Source: Streptomyces sp. JHA26 (GTDB taxonomy: Bacteria; Actinomycetota; Actinomycetes; Streptomycetales; Streptomycetaceae). From it: a DNA stretch of 64,000 bases. Shown piece after piece: positions 26,879 through 37,118 of the stretch. Within the stretch, counting starts at the first letter, position 1. Each line of letters begins with the position of its first letter. Position numbers and translations under genes: made by a program. The notes below the pieces were generated by a model that worked only from the letters and a program-made list of their open reading frames with translations, did no database searches and was not told where the DNA came from. The stretch covers positions 1-64,000 of the forward strand of contig NZ_BDJC01000020.1 of NCBI RefSeq assembly GCF_002005565.1, written 5' to 3'.

Positions 26879-28672
26879 TCAGGGGTACTGCGCGACCTTC
26901 GACGGCACGGTGTCCGTCCCGGACGTCGGGGCGCCGGTGTCGTTGATGACGTGTTCGTACTGTCCGTGTCCGCTCAGTGAGACGACCAGCAGGCCGTGGA
27001 AGCGCACGCCGGGCCGGTTCGGTGCGGCGAAGCCGTGGTGCTGGACGATGGAGGGGTTCACGTTGTAGTAGCAGTAGCTGCCCATGCCCCAGCCCTCGTG
27101 GGTGGTGACGTGGTCGGCGACCTTGTAGGCGGCGTATCCCTTGACCGGGCCGTTCTGGATGGCGGCCTGGTCGGGGGCGTCGTAGGCCTTCTCGTTCTGG
27201 AAGAAGACCGTGCGGCCGCGTTCGCCGTTCCATTGCACGTCGTACTTGTTGAAGTGCTCGACGAACAGTCCGGTGGCCAGGACGTCGTGGCCGTTGACGA
27301 CGACGCCGTAGTCGCAGCGGTTGGTCTCCCAGCCGACGCCGTCGCCGTGGTCGGCGCGCCAGACCCAGGTGTGGTCGACGATGGTGTGCCGGGCGTTGAT
27401 CGCCATGGCGGTGGTGGCCCGGCCGGGGCCGGCCCCGCCGATCCGGATGAAGACGTCCTGCACGGTGATGGGGTTGGTCGAGTGGTTCCGGGAGGCGCCC
27501 TGCGGGCCGACCTCCAGCAGGACGGGCGAGTTGACCGGTCCGGCGTCGACCAGGAAGCCGGCCAGCCGTACGCCGTCCACGTCGGCGACCTTCAGGGCGG
27601 TGACACCGTGGTCGGGGACCAGGGTGGCGTAGCCGAGGCCCAGGACGACCGTGCCGGGGCGGTTCACCCTCACCGGCCGGTCGACGTGGTAGATGCCCGG
27701 GGTGAGCAGCAGGTGGAGGCCCTGCTCGAGCGCCTGGTTGAGGGTGGCGGCCGAGTCGCCGGGCCTGGCGACGTAGAAGCGCTCCAGCGGCAGGGAGGTG
27801 CCGCGCGGGGTGCCGTTGCCCCAGGTGACGCCGCGGGAGCCGGTCCGCAGGGCGGGCAGGAAGACACGGTACCGGTCGCCGTCGAGGTACAGGAACGGCT
27901 TCTCGCGGGAGCGGGGTGTCCGGTCGAGGGTGGTGTAGGGCGGGTCGGGGAAGCTCTGGGCGGGGGCGCCCTCGACTCCCGAGAACACCATGTTCCACAC
28001 GGCGTTGGTCCAGCCGCCGACCGTGCTGTCCCGGGTGTACCACTGCTGCTGTGAGTACGGTCCGACCGTGCCGTCGATGCGGCTGTCGGCGATGTAGCCG
28101 CCGCTGGCCCAGCCGTAGCCGGACGGTGCGAGGTCGAGGCCGCCGCGGACGTGCATGCGGCGGAAGGGTGCGGCCTGTGCGACCGCCCACCGGTTGGTGC
28201 CGTTGACGGGGACGAGGGCGAGGTTCTCCGCCGAGCGCCAGAAGTTCTGGGTGGCGTTGCCGTCGAACCAGCCGGCGTCGACGGTGACGTCGCCGTTGAT
28301 GGTGGTGTCGTCGGGGGAGAGGCCGAGTCCGGAGATGGAGGTGTAGAAGCCGATCTGGGCGGTGAGGCCGTGGTAGGTGCCCGGTTTGAACAGCAGTTGG
28401 TAGCGGCCGGTGCCGAACTGGGCCGATTCCTGCTGCCGGAAGACCTCGTCCAGCCGGGCCTGGATGCCGGGCGTGGACGGGTCGAAGACGATCACGTTCG
28501 GACCAAGGTCGCCACCGCCCTTCAGCCGGTGCGGTTTCCGGTGCCTCGCCGCGGGCGCGGCGGAGGCCGCCGAGGGCAGTCCGGCCAGGACCGGGGCGGC
28601 GGCCGCGGCGCCGAGCAGGGTGCGGCGGCCGATGGCCGATGGCCGGGAGGACGACGGGGAGTCGGACGTCAT
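26879..28672 (-). CDS. Secreted glycoside hydrolase family 55 (exo-beta-1,3-glucanase type)
   Basis: The 597-residue protein starts at 28672 with GGAGAG 8 bases upstream. It has a twin-arginine signal (IGRRTLLGAAAAAPVLAG) and then the two beta-helix halves of GH55. GGGDLGPNVIVFDPSTPGIQ, GFYTSISGLGLSPDDTTING and GWFDGNATQNFWRSAENL come first; RMHVRGGLDLAPSGYGWASG, TWVWRADHGDGVGWETNRCD and GRTVFFQNEKAYD follow. The Glu of FFQNE corresponds, as I recall, to the catalytic acid of the Streptomyces laminarinase SacteLam55A. The enzyme removes glucose or short oligosaccharides from beta-1,3-glucans such as laminarin or fungal walls. It is divergent from the sugar importer and GH1 genes. A 401-bp stretch is duplicated at 35413. 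Confidence 0.92.
   Translation of the reverse strand: MTSDSPSSSRPSAIGRRTLLGAAAAAPVLAGLPSAASAAPAARHRKPHRLKGGGDLGPNVIVFDPSTPGIQARLDEVFRQQESAQFGTGRYQLLFKPGTYHGLTAQIGFYTSISGLGLSPDDTTINGDVTVDAGWFDGNATQNFWRSAENLALVPVNGTNRWAVAQAAPFRRMHVRGGLDLAPSGYGWASGGYIADSRIDGTVGPYSQQQWYTRDSTVGGWTNAVWNMVFSGVEGAPAQSFPDPPYTTLDRTPRSREKPFLYLDGDRYRVFLPALRTGSRGVTWGNGTPRGTSLPLERFYVARPGDSAATLNQALEQGLHLLLTPGIYHVDRPVRVNRPGTVVLGLGYATLVPDHGVTALKVADVDGVRLAGFLVDAGPVNSPVLLEVGPQGASRNHSTNPITVQDVFIRIGGAGPGRATTAMAINARHTIVDHTWVWRADHGDGVGWETNRCDYGVVVNGHDVLATGLFVEHFNKYDVQWNGERGRTVFFQNEKAYDAPDQAAIQNGPVKGYAAYKVADHVTTHEGWGMGSYCYYNVNPSIVQHHGFAAPNRPGVRFHGLLVVSLSGHGQYEHVINDTGAPTSGTDTVPSKVAQYP
26941..27341. repeat. 401-bp direct repeat, copy A (inside the GH55 gene)
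   Basis: This block matches 35413-35813 in the same orientation with only three differences by eye (near 26969, 27214 and 27289). The two copies flank about 8.5 kb containing the importer, GH1, MarR and oxidoreductase genes. Confidence 0.92.
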
Positions 28673-28714
28673 GGGGCGGCTCTCCTGGTTCAGGAAGTGA
28701 ACGGCGTGGGGTGC

Positions 28715-28728
28715 TGGGAGCGCTCTCT
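28715..28728. promoter_or_regulatory. CebR/BglR-like LacI-family operator upstream of GH55
   Basis: TGGGAGCGCTCTCT agrees at 12 of 14 positions with the TGGGAGCGCTCCCA box of actinomycete CebR-type sugar repressors. It lies 43-56 bases upstream of the GH55 start. No LacI gene is in this window, so a repressor encoded elsewhere would act here. Confidence 0.55.
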
Positions 28729-28814
28729 CGACGCTGAATGGTTCATCCCCGGAACAGATGAGTCAAGGGGTGCGGCGAGAGTGCGGTGAGAGGGGGGCGA
28801 GTCCGTCGAAACCC

Positions 28815-28847
28815 TTGACGTTCTGCCGTGAGAAGGTTTAACTCACG
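28815..28847 (+). promoter_or_regulatory. Promoter and overlapping inverted repeat of the sugar importer operon
   Basis: TTGACG (28815-28820) and TTAACT (28838-28843) are 17 bases apart. The inverted repeat CGTGAG-n9-CTCACG (28827-28847) covers the -10 element, a good place for a repressor. The ATG of the binding protein is about 100 bases downstream. Confidence 0.5.
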
Positions 28848-28944
28848 TCCTAAATTAAGTGGTGATGCGCTGCCTCCGCGTGGAGGCGGCCGCCTTCGTG
28901 CAAGGGCGTCACCCCCTGCACCCCGGAAAGGGACATCAGGAGCC

Positions 28945-30261
28945 ATGCGCAGTATCCGAGCCGCGGCCACAGGCGCCGTCATCCTGTCTCTCGCACTCGC
29001 CGCCTCGGCCTGCGGAGGCGGATCGAGCACGGGCGGCGGGTCCAACGACTCGCCGAAGGAACTGACCTACTGGGCCTCCAACCAGGGCGCCAGCATCGAG
29101 GTCGACAAGAAGGTCCTCCAGCCCGAGCTCGACAAGTTCGAGAAGCAGACCGGCATCAAGGTGAAGCTGGAGGTGGTGCCCTGGTCCGACCTGCTCAACC
29201 GGATCCTCACCGCCACCACCTCCGGCCAGGGCCCGGACGTGCTGAACATCGGCAACACCTGGTCCGCCTCCCTCCAGGCCACCGGCGCCCTGCTGCCCTG
29301 GGACGCGAAGAACTTCGACAAGATCGGCGGCAAGGACCGCTTCGTCGACTCCGCGCTCGGCTCCACCGGCGTCCAGGGCCAGGACCCGGCGGCGGTCCCG
29401 CTGTACTCGATGGCCTACGCGCTCTACTACAACAAGCAGATGTTCGCCGACGCCGGCATCGACGGTCCGCCGGCCACCTGGGACGAGCTGGTCGCCGACG
29501 GCAAGAAGCTGTCGAAGGACGGCAAGTGGGGCATAGGCATGGAGGGCTCGAACCCCTCCGAGAACATCCACCACGCCTTCGTCTTCGCCAAGCAGCACGG
29601 CGCCGACTTCTTCACCGCCGACGGCAAGGCCGACTTCACCAACGACGGCGTGGTCACCGCGGTCAAGCAGTACGTCGACCTCATGGCCGAGGACAAGGTC
29701 ATCGCCCCGGGCAACGCCGAGTACGCCCAGAACCAGTCGGTCAGCGACTTCGCCAAGGGCAAGACCGGCATGCTGCTGTGGCAGTCCGCCTCCGCCAACC
29801 TCAAGTCCCAGGGCATGAGCGAGGACGCCTACGGCATCGCCCCCGTGCCCGTGCAGTCCGGCACCCCCGGCGCCGGCAAGCAGGTCAACTCGATGGTCGC
29901 CGGCATCAACCTCGCCGTCTTCAAGAACACCGACAACCTCGACGGCGCCACGCAGTTCGTGAAGTTCATGACCAGCGACGCCGAGCAGAAGATCCTCAAC
30001 ACGGCGTACAGCTCCATCCCGCCGGTCAAGGCCGCCCAGGAGGACGCCGCCTTCACCTCCCCGGCCAACGCCGTACTGAAGGACACCCTCGCCAAGAGCG
30101 CCGTCGCCCTGCCGCAGGTGCCGGACGAGTCCCAGTTCGAGACCGCCGTCGGCACGGCCATCAAGGAACTGTTCGCCGACGCCGCCGCCGGACGCGAGGT
30201 GACCACCGACTCGGTCAAGGCCGCGCTCACCAAGGCGCAGCAGCAGATGCCCAAGAAGTGA
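28945..30261 (+). CDS. ABC transporter sugar-binding lipoprotein
   Basis: The ATG at 28945 follows AGGAG. The 438-residue protein has a lipoprotein signal (RSIRAAATGAVILSLALAAS, then ACGGG with lipid-modified Cys near 23) and a family 1 solute-binding domain. KELTYWASNQGASIEVDKKV, GIKVKLEVVPWSDLLNRILT, GPDVLNIGNTWSASLQATGA and GKTGMLLWQSASANLKSQ are typical of oligosaccharide binders. Being next to GH55 and GH1 genes, it most likely binds laminari-oligosaccharides or other beta-glucosides outside the membrane. It is the first gene of a four-gene operon with two permeases and GH1. No ATPase gene is present; streptomycetes commonly share MsiK for such systems. Confidence 0.92.
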   Translation: MRSIRAAATGAVILSLALAASACGGGSSTGGGSNDSPKELTYWASNQGASIEVDKKVLQPELDKFEKQTGIKVKLEVVPWSDLLNRILTATTSGQGPDVLNIGNTWSASLQATGALLPWDAKNFDKIGGKDRFVDSALGSTGVQGQDPAAVPLYSMAYALYYNKQMFADAGIDGPPATWDELVADGKKLSKDGKWGIGMEGSNPSENIHHAFVFAKQHGADFFTADGKADFTNDGVVTAVKQYVDLMAEDKVIAPGNAEYAQNQSVSDFAKGKTGMLLWQSASANLKSQGMSEDAYGIAPVPVQSGTPGAGKQVNSMVAGINLAVFKNTDNLDGATQFVKFMTSDAEQKILNTAYSSIPPVKAAQEDAAFTSPANAVLKDTLAKSAVALPQVPDESQFETAVGTAIKELFADAAAGREVTTDSVKAALTKAQQQMPKK

Positions 30262-30275
30262 GTCCCGACACCGCC

Positions 30276-31265
30276 ATGACTGCCACTGCACCCGCAGCGC
30301 AGGCCACCGTGCGGAAGAGCTCCCCCGGCGCGGCGCGCGACCCCCGCCGCCGCCCCGGGCGGATCCGCCGCATCGGACTGCCCTACCTGCTCCTCCTGCC
30401 CGCCCTGCTCCTCGAACTCCTCGTCCACCTCGTGCCGATGGTCATCGGCGTCGTGATGAGCTTCAAGGAACTCACCCAGTTCTACATCCGCGACTGGAGC
30501 ACCGCGCCCTGGGCTGGCTTCGACAACTACTCGGTGTCGGTGGACTTCGACGCCCCCGTCGGCAAGGCCCTGCTCCACTCGTTCCTCGTCACCATCGCCT
30601 TCACCCTGCTCTCCGTCGGCCTGTGCTGGCTGATCGGCACGGCGGCGGCCGTCTTCATGCAGGACGCCTTCCGCGGCCGCGGCCTGCTGCGCGCCCTGTT
30701 CCTGGTCCCGTACGCCCTGCCGGTCTACGCGGCCGTCATCACCTGGGTGTTCATGTTCCAGCACGACAACGGCCTGGTGAACCACGTCCTGCACGACCAG
30801 CTCGGCCTCACCGACGAGCCGTCGTTCTGGCTGATCGGCGACAACAGCTTCGTCGCGCTGCTGGTCGTCTCGGTGTGGAAGGGCTGGCCGTTCGCCTTCC
30901 TCATCGTGATGGCCGGCCTGCAGAACATCCCGCGCGAGCTGTACGAGGCCGCCGCCCTCGACGGCGCCGGAATGCTCCAGCAGATCCGCCGCATCACCCT
31001 GCCGTCGCTCCGCCCGGTCAACCAGGTCCTGGTCCTGGTGCTGTTCCTGTGGACGTTCAACGACTTCAACACCCCGTACGTCATGTTCGGCAAGACCGCC
31101 CCCGAGGCCGCCGACCTCATCTCGGTCCACATCTACCAGGCGTCCTTCGTCACCTGGAACTTCGGCACCGGCGCCGCGATGTCGGTCCTGCTCCTGCTCT
31201 TCCTGCTCCTCGTCACGGGCGTCTACCTCGCCCTCACCTCGCGCGGACGGAGGACCGCCTCATGA
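30276..31265 (+). CDS. ABC sugar transporter permease (MalF type)
   Basis: From ATG 30276 the protein has 329 residues; a GTG overlapping the previous stop (30258) would add six. After a basic N-tail it has six membrane helices, beginning [20 protein letters not shown]. The EAA loop [20 protein letters not shown] near residue 230 contacts the ATPase. It forms the transmembrane channel with the next gene product, which starts in a 4-base overlap (ATGA). The pair imports the sugar delivered by the lipoprotein. Confidence 0.92.
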   Translation: MTATAPAAQATVRKSSPGAARDPRRRPGRIRRIGLPYLLLLPALLLELLVHLVPMVIGVVMSFKELTQFYIRDWSTAPWAGFDNYSVSVDFDAPVGKALLHSFLVTIAFTLLSVGLCWLIGTAAAVFMQDAFRGRGLLRALFLVPYALPVYAAVITWVFMFQHDNGLVNHVLHDQLGLTDEPSFWLIGDNSFVALLVVSVWKGWPFAFLIVMAGLQNIPRELYEAAALDGAGMLQQIRRITLPSLRPVNQVLVLVLFLWTFNDFNTPYVMFGKTAPEAADLISVHIYQASFVTWNFGTGAAMSVLLLLFLLLVTGVYLALTSRGRRTAS

Positions 31266-32122
31266 GCTCGCCCCGGTCCCCGATGGCCCCGTCCCGCTCC
31301 TTCCTGTGGTCCCGGCGGGTCTTCCTGACCCTGCTCACCGGCTTCGTGCTGGTCCCGGTCTACGTGATGGTCTCCAGCTCGCTGAAGCCGCTCGCCGACG
31401 TCACCGGCAAGTTCCGCTGGCTGCCGACCGAGCTGACGATCCGCCCGTACATCGACATCTGGTCCACGGTGCCGCTCGGCCGCTACTTCGTGAACTCGCT
31501 GATCGTGGCGGGTGCGGCGACCGTCTGCTCGGTGGTGATCGCGGTGTTCTCCGCGTACGCCGTCAGCCGTTACGACTTCCGCGGCAAGCGCGTCTTCACG
31601 GTGACCGTGCTGTCGACGCAGATGTTCCCGGGCATCCTGTTCCTGCTGCCGCTGTTCCTCATCTACGTCAACATCGGCAACGCCACCGGCATCGCCCTGT
31701 TCGGCTCGCGCGGCGGCCTGATCCTGACGTACCTGACCTTCTCCCTGCCGTTCTCCATCTGGATGCTGATCGGCTACTTCGACTCGGTCCCCAAGGACCT
31801 CGACGAGGCGGCCGAGGTGGACGGCTGCGGGCCGCTCGGCGCGCTGTTCCGCGTCGTCGTCCCGGCGGCCGTCCCCGGCATCGTCGCGGTCGCCGTCTAC
31901 GCCTTCATGACCGCCTGGGGCGAAGTCCTCTTCGCGTCCGTGATGACCAACGACACCACCCGCACCCTCGCCGTCGGCCTCCAGGGCTACTCCACCCTCA
32001 ACGACGTGTACTGGAACCAGATCATGGCCGCATCGCTCGTGGTGAGCGTGCCCGTGGTCGCCGGCTTCCTGCTGCTGCAGCGCTACCTCGTCGCAGGCCT
32101 GACGGCGGGAGCCGTCAAGTGA
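31262..32122 (+). CDS. ABC sugar transporter permease (MalG type)
   Basis: The ATG at 31262 overlaps the preceding stop. The 286-residue protein has six membrane helices ([20 protein letters not shown] first), the MalG-type phrase [20 protein letters not shown], and the EAA loop [20 protein letters not shown]. It ends in AGLTAGAVK, the usual C-terminal GAVKG-type tail of this family. It is the second half of the import channel, and its stop lies 29 bases ahead of the GH1 start. Confidence 0.92.
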   Translation: MSSPRSPMAPSRSFLWSRRVFLTLLTGFVLVPVYVMVSSSLKPLADVTGKFRWLPTELTIRPYIDIWSTVPLGRYFVNSLIVAGAATVCSVVIAVFSAYAVSRYDFRGKRVFTVTVLSTQMFPGILFLLPLFLIYVNIGNATGIALFGSRGGLILTYLTFSLPFSIWMLIGYFDSVPKDLDEAAEVDGCGPLGALFRVVVPAAVPGIVAVAVYAFMTAWGEVLFASVMTNDTTRTLAVGLQGYSTLNDVYWNQIMAASLVVSVPVVAGFLLLQRYLVAGLTAGAVK

Positions 32123-32151
32123 CCGGCTCTCCCGCTCCCGAAAGGACTTCC

Positions 32152-33510
<1,359 letters not shown>

Positions 33511-33516
33511 CACACC

Positions 33517-33565
33517 CACGTCACCGGTGGGCGCGGGCGAACGGCCCGCGCTCACCGGTGACGTG
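33517..33565. terminator. Very stable bidirectional terminator between GH1 and marR-type genes
   Basis: Arms 33517-33537 and 33545-33565 pair over 21 bp with a single G-U position around a 7-base loop. It lies between two convergent genes. Confidence 0.85.
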
Positions 33566-33575
33566 GTCCGGGCGA

Positions 33576-34031
33576 CTACAACCGGCGGAGCACAGAGCTC
33601 AGCGTCTCGATCTCCCGCGCGGAGAGCTTGTCGGTGAAGTGGCGGCGCACGGCGGCCTCCAGGCCGGGGTGCACGGAGGCGACGGCCCGACGCCCGGCGT
33701 CGGTGAGGACGACGGTGACACCGGCGGCGCGTTCGCGGGTGACGAGGCCGCGCTTGTCCATGCGGGTGAGCTGGTGGGAGACGCGGGTGCGGTCCCAGCC
33801 GAGCGACGCGGCGAGCTCGCTCTGGCGCAGGGCGCCCCCGGCCTTGTTGAGGTCGACCAGGATCGTCAGGTCCGGCTCGGACAGGCCCGCCGCCTCGGCG
33901 GTGTCCGCGATCACGCGGGCACGCACGACCTCGTGGGCGCGCTTGAAGGCGGACCAGAGGTCGACGGGCCCCGGTGCGGTGCCCCCCGTGGACTCGTCCG
34001 GGCCGGTGGCCCCGCCGCCAGGTGTTGACAT
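33576..34031 (-). CDS. MarR family transcriptional regulator
   Basis: This 151-residue protein has a flexible Gly/Thr-rich N-tail and a winged helix. EPDLTILVDLNKAGGALRQS then ELAASLGWDRTRVSHQLTRM is the HTH, and LVTRERAAGVTVVLTDAGRR is the wing. The ATG at 34031 lies inside a perfect 18-bp palindrome (34022-34039), with a second near-copy 28 bases further. The protein most likely represses itself and the divergent oxidoreductase gene at 34137. The ligand is unknown. Confidence 0.9.
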   Translation of the reverse strand: MSTPGGGATGPDESTGGTAPGPVDLWSAFKRAHEVVRARVIADTAEAAGLSEPDLTILVDLNKAGGALRQSELAASLGWDRTRVSHQLTRMDKRGLVTRERAAGVTVVLTDAGRRAVASVHPGLEAAVRRHFTDKLSAREIETLSSVLRRL

Positions 34032-34068
34032 GTCAACACTCCCTTCCTAGTGTTGAGATGTCAACACT
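34022..34068. promoter_or_regulatory. Two MarR operators
   Basis: GTGTTGACATGTCAACAC (34022-34039) is a perfect palindrome that covers the start codon of the MarR gene. GTGTTGAGATGTCAACAC (34050-34067) differs from it at one position. Their centres are 28 bp apart, close to three helical turns, which suits two dimers on one face of the DNA. Confidence 0.75.
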
Positions 34069-34136
34069 AACAGGCGGCCGCTCCCTCGCCCGCCTGTGAG
34101 TGCGTCGGGACGTCCACGCGAAGAAGGCTGCGAGTC

Positions 34137-35258
34137 ATGAACACATCCGCATCACCGCTCGCCGAACTGGCCCGGTCCGGAAAACCGATCGGAGTGGGCA
34201 TCATCGGACTCGGCGCCCGGGGGAGCTGGGCCCAGCGCTCCCACCTGCCGGCCCTGCGCGCCCTCCCGGGCTACGAACTGAGGGCGCTGAGCACGAGCTC
34301 GAAGCGGTCGGCGGAACTCTCCGGACACACCCACGGCGTGCCCCGCACCTTCGGGACCGCGGCCGAGCTGGCCGCCTGCGACGACGTGGACCTCGTGGTC
34401 GTGGCGGTCAAGGTGCCGCACCACCGGGAGCTGGTGACCGCGGCGCTGGACGCCGGCAAGGGCGTGCTGTGCGAATGGCCGCTGGGCAACGGGCTCGCGG
34501 AGGCCGAGGACATGGCCCGGCTGGCGCGCGACCGCTCCGTGCCGACCGCCGTCGGACTCCAGGCGCGGTCGCACCCGGTCCTCGCCCACATGCGGGATCT
34601 CGTGGCCGACGGATACGTGGGGGAGGTGCTGTCGACGACGGTCGTCGGATCCGGCGGCGCCTGGGGCGCCACCGTCGGTCCCGGCGACCACTACGTGCTC
34701 GACGCCGCCAACGGCGCGACACTGCTGACCGTTCCGTTCGGCCACGCCCTCGACGGGCTCGCGTCCGTGCTGGGGGAGCCCGAGGAACTGCGGATCCACC
34801 TGGCGTCGCGCCGTACGTCGGCCGTGGACACCGAGAGCGGACGGCCCGTGCCCATGACCGCCGCCGACCAGGTGGTGGCCTCGGGGCGGCTGCCCGGCGG
34901 CGCGGTGGTCACCTTCCACTACCGCGGAGGCATGTCCCGGGGCACCAACTTCCGCTGGGAGATCAACGGCACCGAGGGCGACCTCGTCCTCACCGCCCCG
35001 GTCGGCCACCCCCAGCTCAGCCCGCTCACCCTGGAGGGCGGCCGCGGAACGTCCACCGGCCTCGCCCCCCTCACGGTGCCGGAACGGTACCTCCGCGTCC
35101 CGCACCTGGACCCGCGCGCCGACGCGCCGGCCTACGCGGTCGCCCACGCCTACCGGCAGTTCCTGGACGACCTGCGCGAGGGCACCTCGCACGTCCCCGA
35201 CTTCGCCCACGGCGCCGCCCGGCACCGCAGCATCGCCTCCACCACGACGAGCACCTGA
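34137..35258 (+). CDS. Gfo/Idh/MocA family oxidoreductase
   Basis: The 373 residues start with a Rossmann motif (IGVGIIGLGARGSWAQRSHL). VVVAVKVPHHRELVTAALDA then GKGVLCEWPLGNGLAEAEDM follows, where the family usually has EKP and this one has EWP. The C-terminal beta-sheet domain carries GGAVVTFHYRGGMSRGTNFR. Such enzymes oxidise or reduce sugars and cyclitols with NAD(P). The Lys of EKP is replaced by Trp, so catalysis may differ. It is divergent from the MarR gene and shares its operators. Confidence 0.88.
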   Translation: MNTSASPLAELARSGKPIGVGIIGLGARGSWAQRSHLPALRALPGYELRALSTSSKRSAELSGHTHGVPRTFGTAAELAACDDVDLVVVAVKVPHHRELVTAALDAGKGVLCEWPLGNGLAEAEDMARLARDRSVPTAVGLQARSHPVLAHMRDLVADGYVGEVLSTTVVGSGGAWGATVGPGDHYVLDAANGATLLTVPFGHALDGLASVLGEPEELRIHLASRRTSAVDTESGRPVPMTAADQVVASGRLPGGAVVTFHYRGGMSRGTNFRWEINGTEGDLVLTAPVGHPQLSPLTLEGGRGTSTGLAPLTVPERYLRVPHLDPRADAPAYAVAHAYRQFLDDLREGTSHVPDFAHGAARHRSIASTTTST

Positions 35259-35412
35259 CCGGACGCGACCCCGGCCCACCGGGCCACTGCGCCGCGTCCA
35301 CCGTGTATGCCGTCATGTACGGAGGTGTTGCCCGTCACGGACTGTCGACACGACCCGCGGACGGATGCGAGGCGAGGTACCCCCGTCCCCCCGGACGTGG
35401 GCGCCCCCGTCT

Positions 35413-35813
35413 CGTTGATGACGTGTTCGTACTGTCCGTGCCCGCTCAGTGAGACGACCAGCAGGCCGTGGAAGCGCACGCCGGGCCGGTTCGGTGCGGC
35501 GAAGCCGTGGTGCTGGACGATGGAGGGGTTCACGTTGTAGTAGCAGTAGCTGCCCATGCCCCAGCCCTCGTGGGTGGTGACGTGGTCGGCGACCTTGTAG
35601 GCGGCGTATCCCTTGACCGGGCCGTTCTGGATGGCGGCCTGGTCGGGGGCGTCGTAGGCCTTCTCGTTCTGGAAGAGGACCGTGCGGCCGCGTTCGCCGT
35701 TCCATTGCACGTCGTACTTGTTGAAGTGCTCGACGAACAGTCCGGTGGCCAGGACGTCGTCGCCGTTGACGACGACGCCGTAGTCGCAGCGGTTGGTCTC
35801 CCAGCCGACGCCG
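35413..35813 (-). pseudogene. Fragment of a GH55 gene (401-bp direct repeat, copy B)
   Basis: Read on the minus strand, this block encodes about 134 residues of the GH55 C-terminal half (GWETNRCDYGVVVNGDDVLA, GRTVLFQNEKAYDAPDQAAI, GWGMGSYCYYNVNPSIVQHH). It is nearly identical in DNA to 26941-27341, with three differences. Beyond 35413 the C-terminal tail diverges (GAPTSGGTGVP), and beyond 35813 the sequence changes to a discoidin domain on the opposite strand. It has no start, so it is a remnant or the scar of gene conversion. Confidence 0.85.
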
Positions 35814-35814
35814 A

Positions 35815-36127
35815 CGCCGTGGACGGCGACCCGAACACCCGCTGGGCCAGCGACTGGAGCGACCCGCAGTGGCTGCGGGTGGACCTCGGCACCCGCACCA
35901 CCTTCCGCCACGTGCAGCTGCACTGGGAGACCTCCTACGCCAGGGCCTACACCGTCCAGACCTCCGACGACGGCACGAACTGGCGGACCGTGCGCACGGT
36001 GACCGACGGCAACGGCGGCGTCGACGACCTCGACGTGACCGGCACCGGCCGCTACGTCCGCGTCAACGGCACCGCACGCGGCACCGGCTACGGCTGCTCG
36101 CTGTACGAGTTCGGCGTCTACACCTGA
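35815..36127 (+). pseudogene. Headless F5/8 type C (discoidin/CBM32) domain
   Basis: The plus strand reads ADAVDGDPNTRWASDWSDPQ, then WLRVDLGTRTTFRHVQLHWE, VQTSDDGTNWRTVRTV and GRYVRVNGTARGTGYGCSLY ending EFGVYT. This is a nearly full carbohydrate-binding discoidin module, normally at the end of a large secreted hydrolase. Nothing upstream encodes the enzyme: the left neighbour is the inverted GH55 fragment. The join is at about 35805-35815, where both partners share CCGACGCCG. Confidence 0.75.
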
Positions 36128-36203
36128 CCTGCGCCGGATACCGCTAGGGTGACGACTAGGGTGACGACCTGACGGTGCCGTTCCGCGTACGGAGGAGTGT
36201 CCT

Positions 36204-36989
36204 GTGACCGCCGGTGTATCCAGACCCCGCATCGACACCAGCAAGCCGCACCCCGCCCGGGTCTACGACTGGCTGCTGGGCGGCAAGGACAACTACCCCG
36301 TCGACCAGCAGGTCGGCGAGACCCTCCCGGAGGAGGCGCGGGGCAACGCGGCCCGCAACCGCGCGTTCATGCACCGCGCGGCGGCCTGGCTGGCGAAGAA
36401 CGGCGTCGACCAGTTCCTGGACATCGGCACCGGCATCCCCACCGAACCCAACCTGCACCAGATCGTGCAGGGCATCAGGCCGGACGCCCGGATCGTCTAC
36501 GCGGACAACGACCCGATCGTCCTCAGGCACGCGGAAGCGCTGCTGACCAGCACCCCGCAGGGCGCCACGCACTTCCTCCACGCGGACGTACGGCAGCCCG
36601 AGGCGATACTCGAACGAGCCCGTGAGGTACTGGACTTCGACCGCCCGGTCGCCCTCTCCCTGATCGCGCTCCTGCACTTCCTGCCCGACGACGAGGACCC
36701 GTACCGCATCGTGCGCACCCTCGTGGGGGCCCTCCCCTCCGGCAGTCACCTGCTCCTCTCGCACGGCACCGCCGACCAGCACCCGGAGCTGAAGCAGGAG
36801 ACCGAGGCCGCGTACAAGAAGGGCGCCATCCCGCTGCGGATGCGCACCCGGAGCGAGGTCGAGCCCTTCTTCGCCGGGCTGGAACTCGTCGCGCCCGGCC
36901 TGGTGTTCGCCACCGAGTGGTACCGGGAGGAGCCCGCACCGGTGCAGGAGCGCAGCGGTTTCTACGTGGGCGTGGCGCGGGTCCCCTGA
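36204..36989 (+). CDS. DUF574 family S-adenosyl methyltransferase
   Basis: GTG 36204 follows GGAGGAG by about 7 bases. The 261 residues match the streptomycete DUF574 family: KPHPARVYDWLLGGKDNYPV at the N-terminus, FLDIGTGIPTEPNLHQIVQG as the AdoMet motif I, VYADNDPIVLRHAEALL as motif II and VALSLIALLHFLPDDEDPY as motif IV. These Rossmann-fold proteins are predicted AdoMet-dependent methyltransferases, and I know of no established substrate. It stands alone; the 76 bases upstream contain the tandem 12-mer CTAGGGTGACGA. Confidence 0.92.
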   Translation: MTAGVSRPRIDTSKPHPARVYDWLLGGKDNYPVDQQVGETLPEEARGNAARNRAFMHRAAAWLAKNGVDQFLDIGTGIPTEPNLHQIVQGIRPDARIVYADNDPIVLRHAEALLTSTPQGATHFLHADVRQPEAILERAREVLDFDRPVALSLIALLHFLPDDEDPYRIVRTLVGALPSGSHLLLSHGTADQHPELKQETEAAYKKGAIPLRMRTRSEVEPFFAGLELVAPGLVFATEWYREEPAPVQERSGFYVGVARVP

Positions 36990-37118
36990 CCGGCGCGATC
37001 CGTACGGAGGGGGTGGCCCACGTCCGCCGGGCCGCCTTGACGTGAGCCGGAACCGGCCGATACTTGTGCGCAGCATGGGTCGGTCGGTGTCCGTGAACGG
37101 CGCGAGACGGGACGACGG

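Noticed and set aside
36147-36172. Tandem CTAGGGTGACGA as an operator
   Set aside because: It is two copies directly before the DUF574 gene without symmetry; too little to call a binding site.
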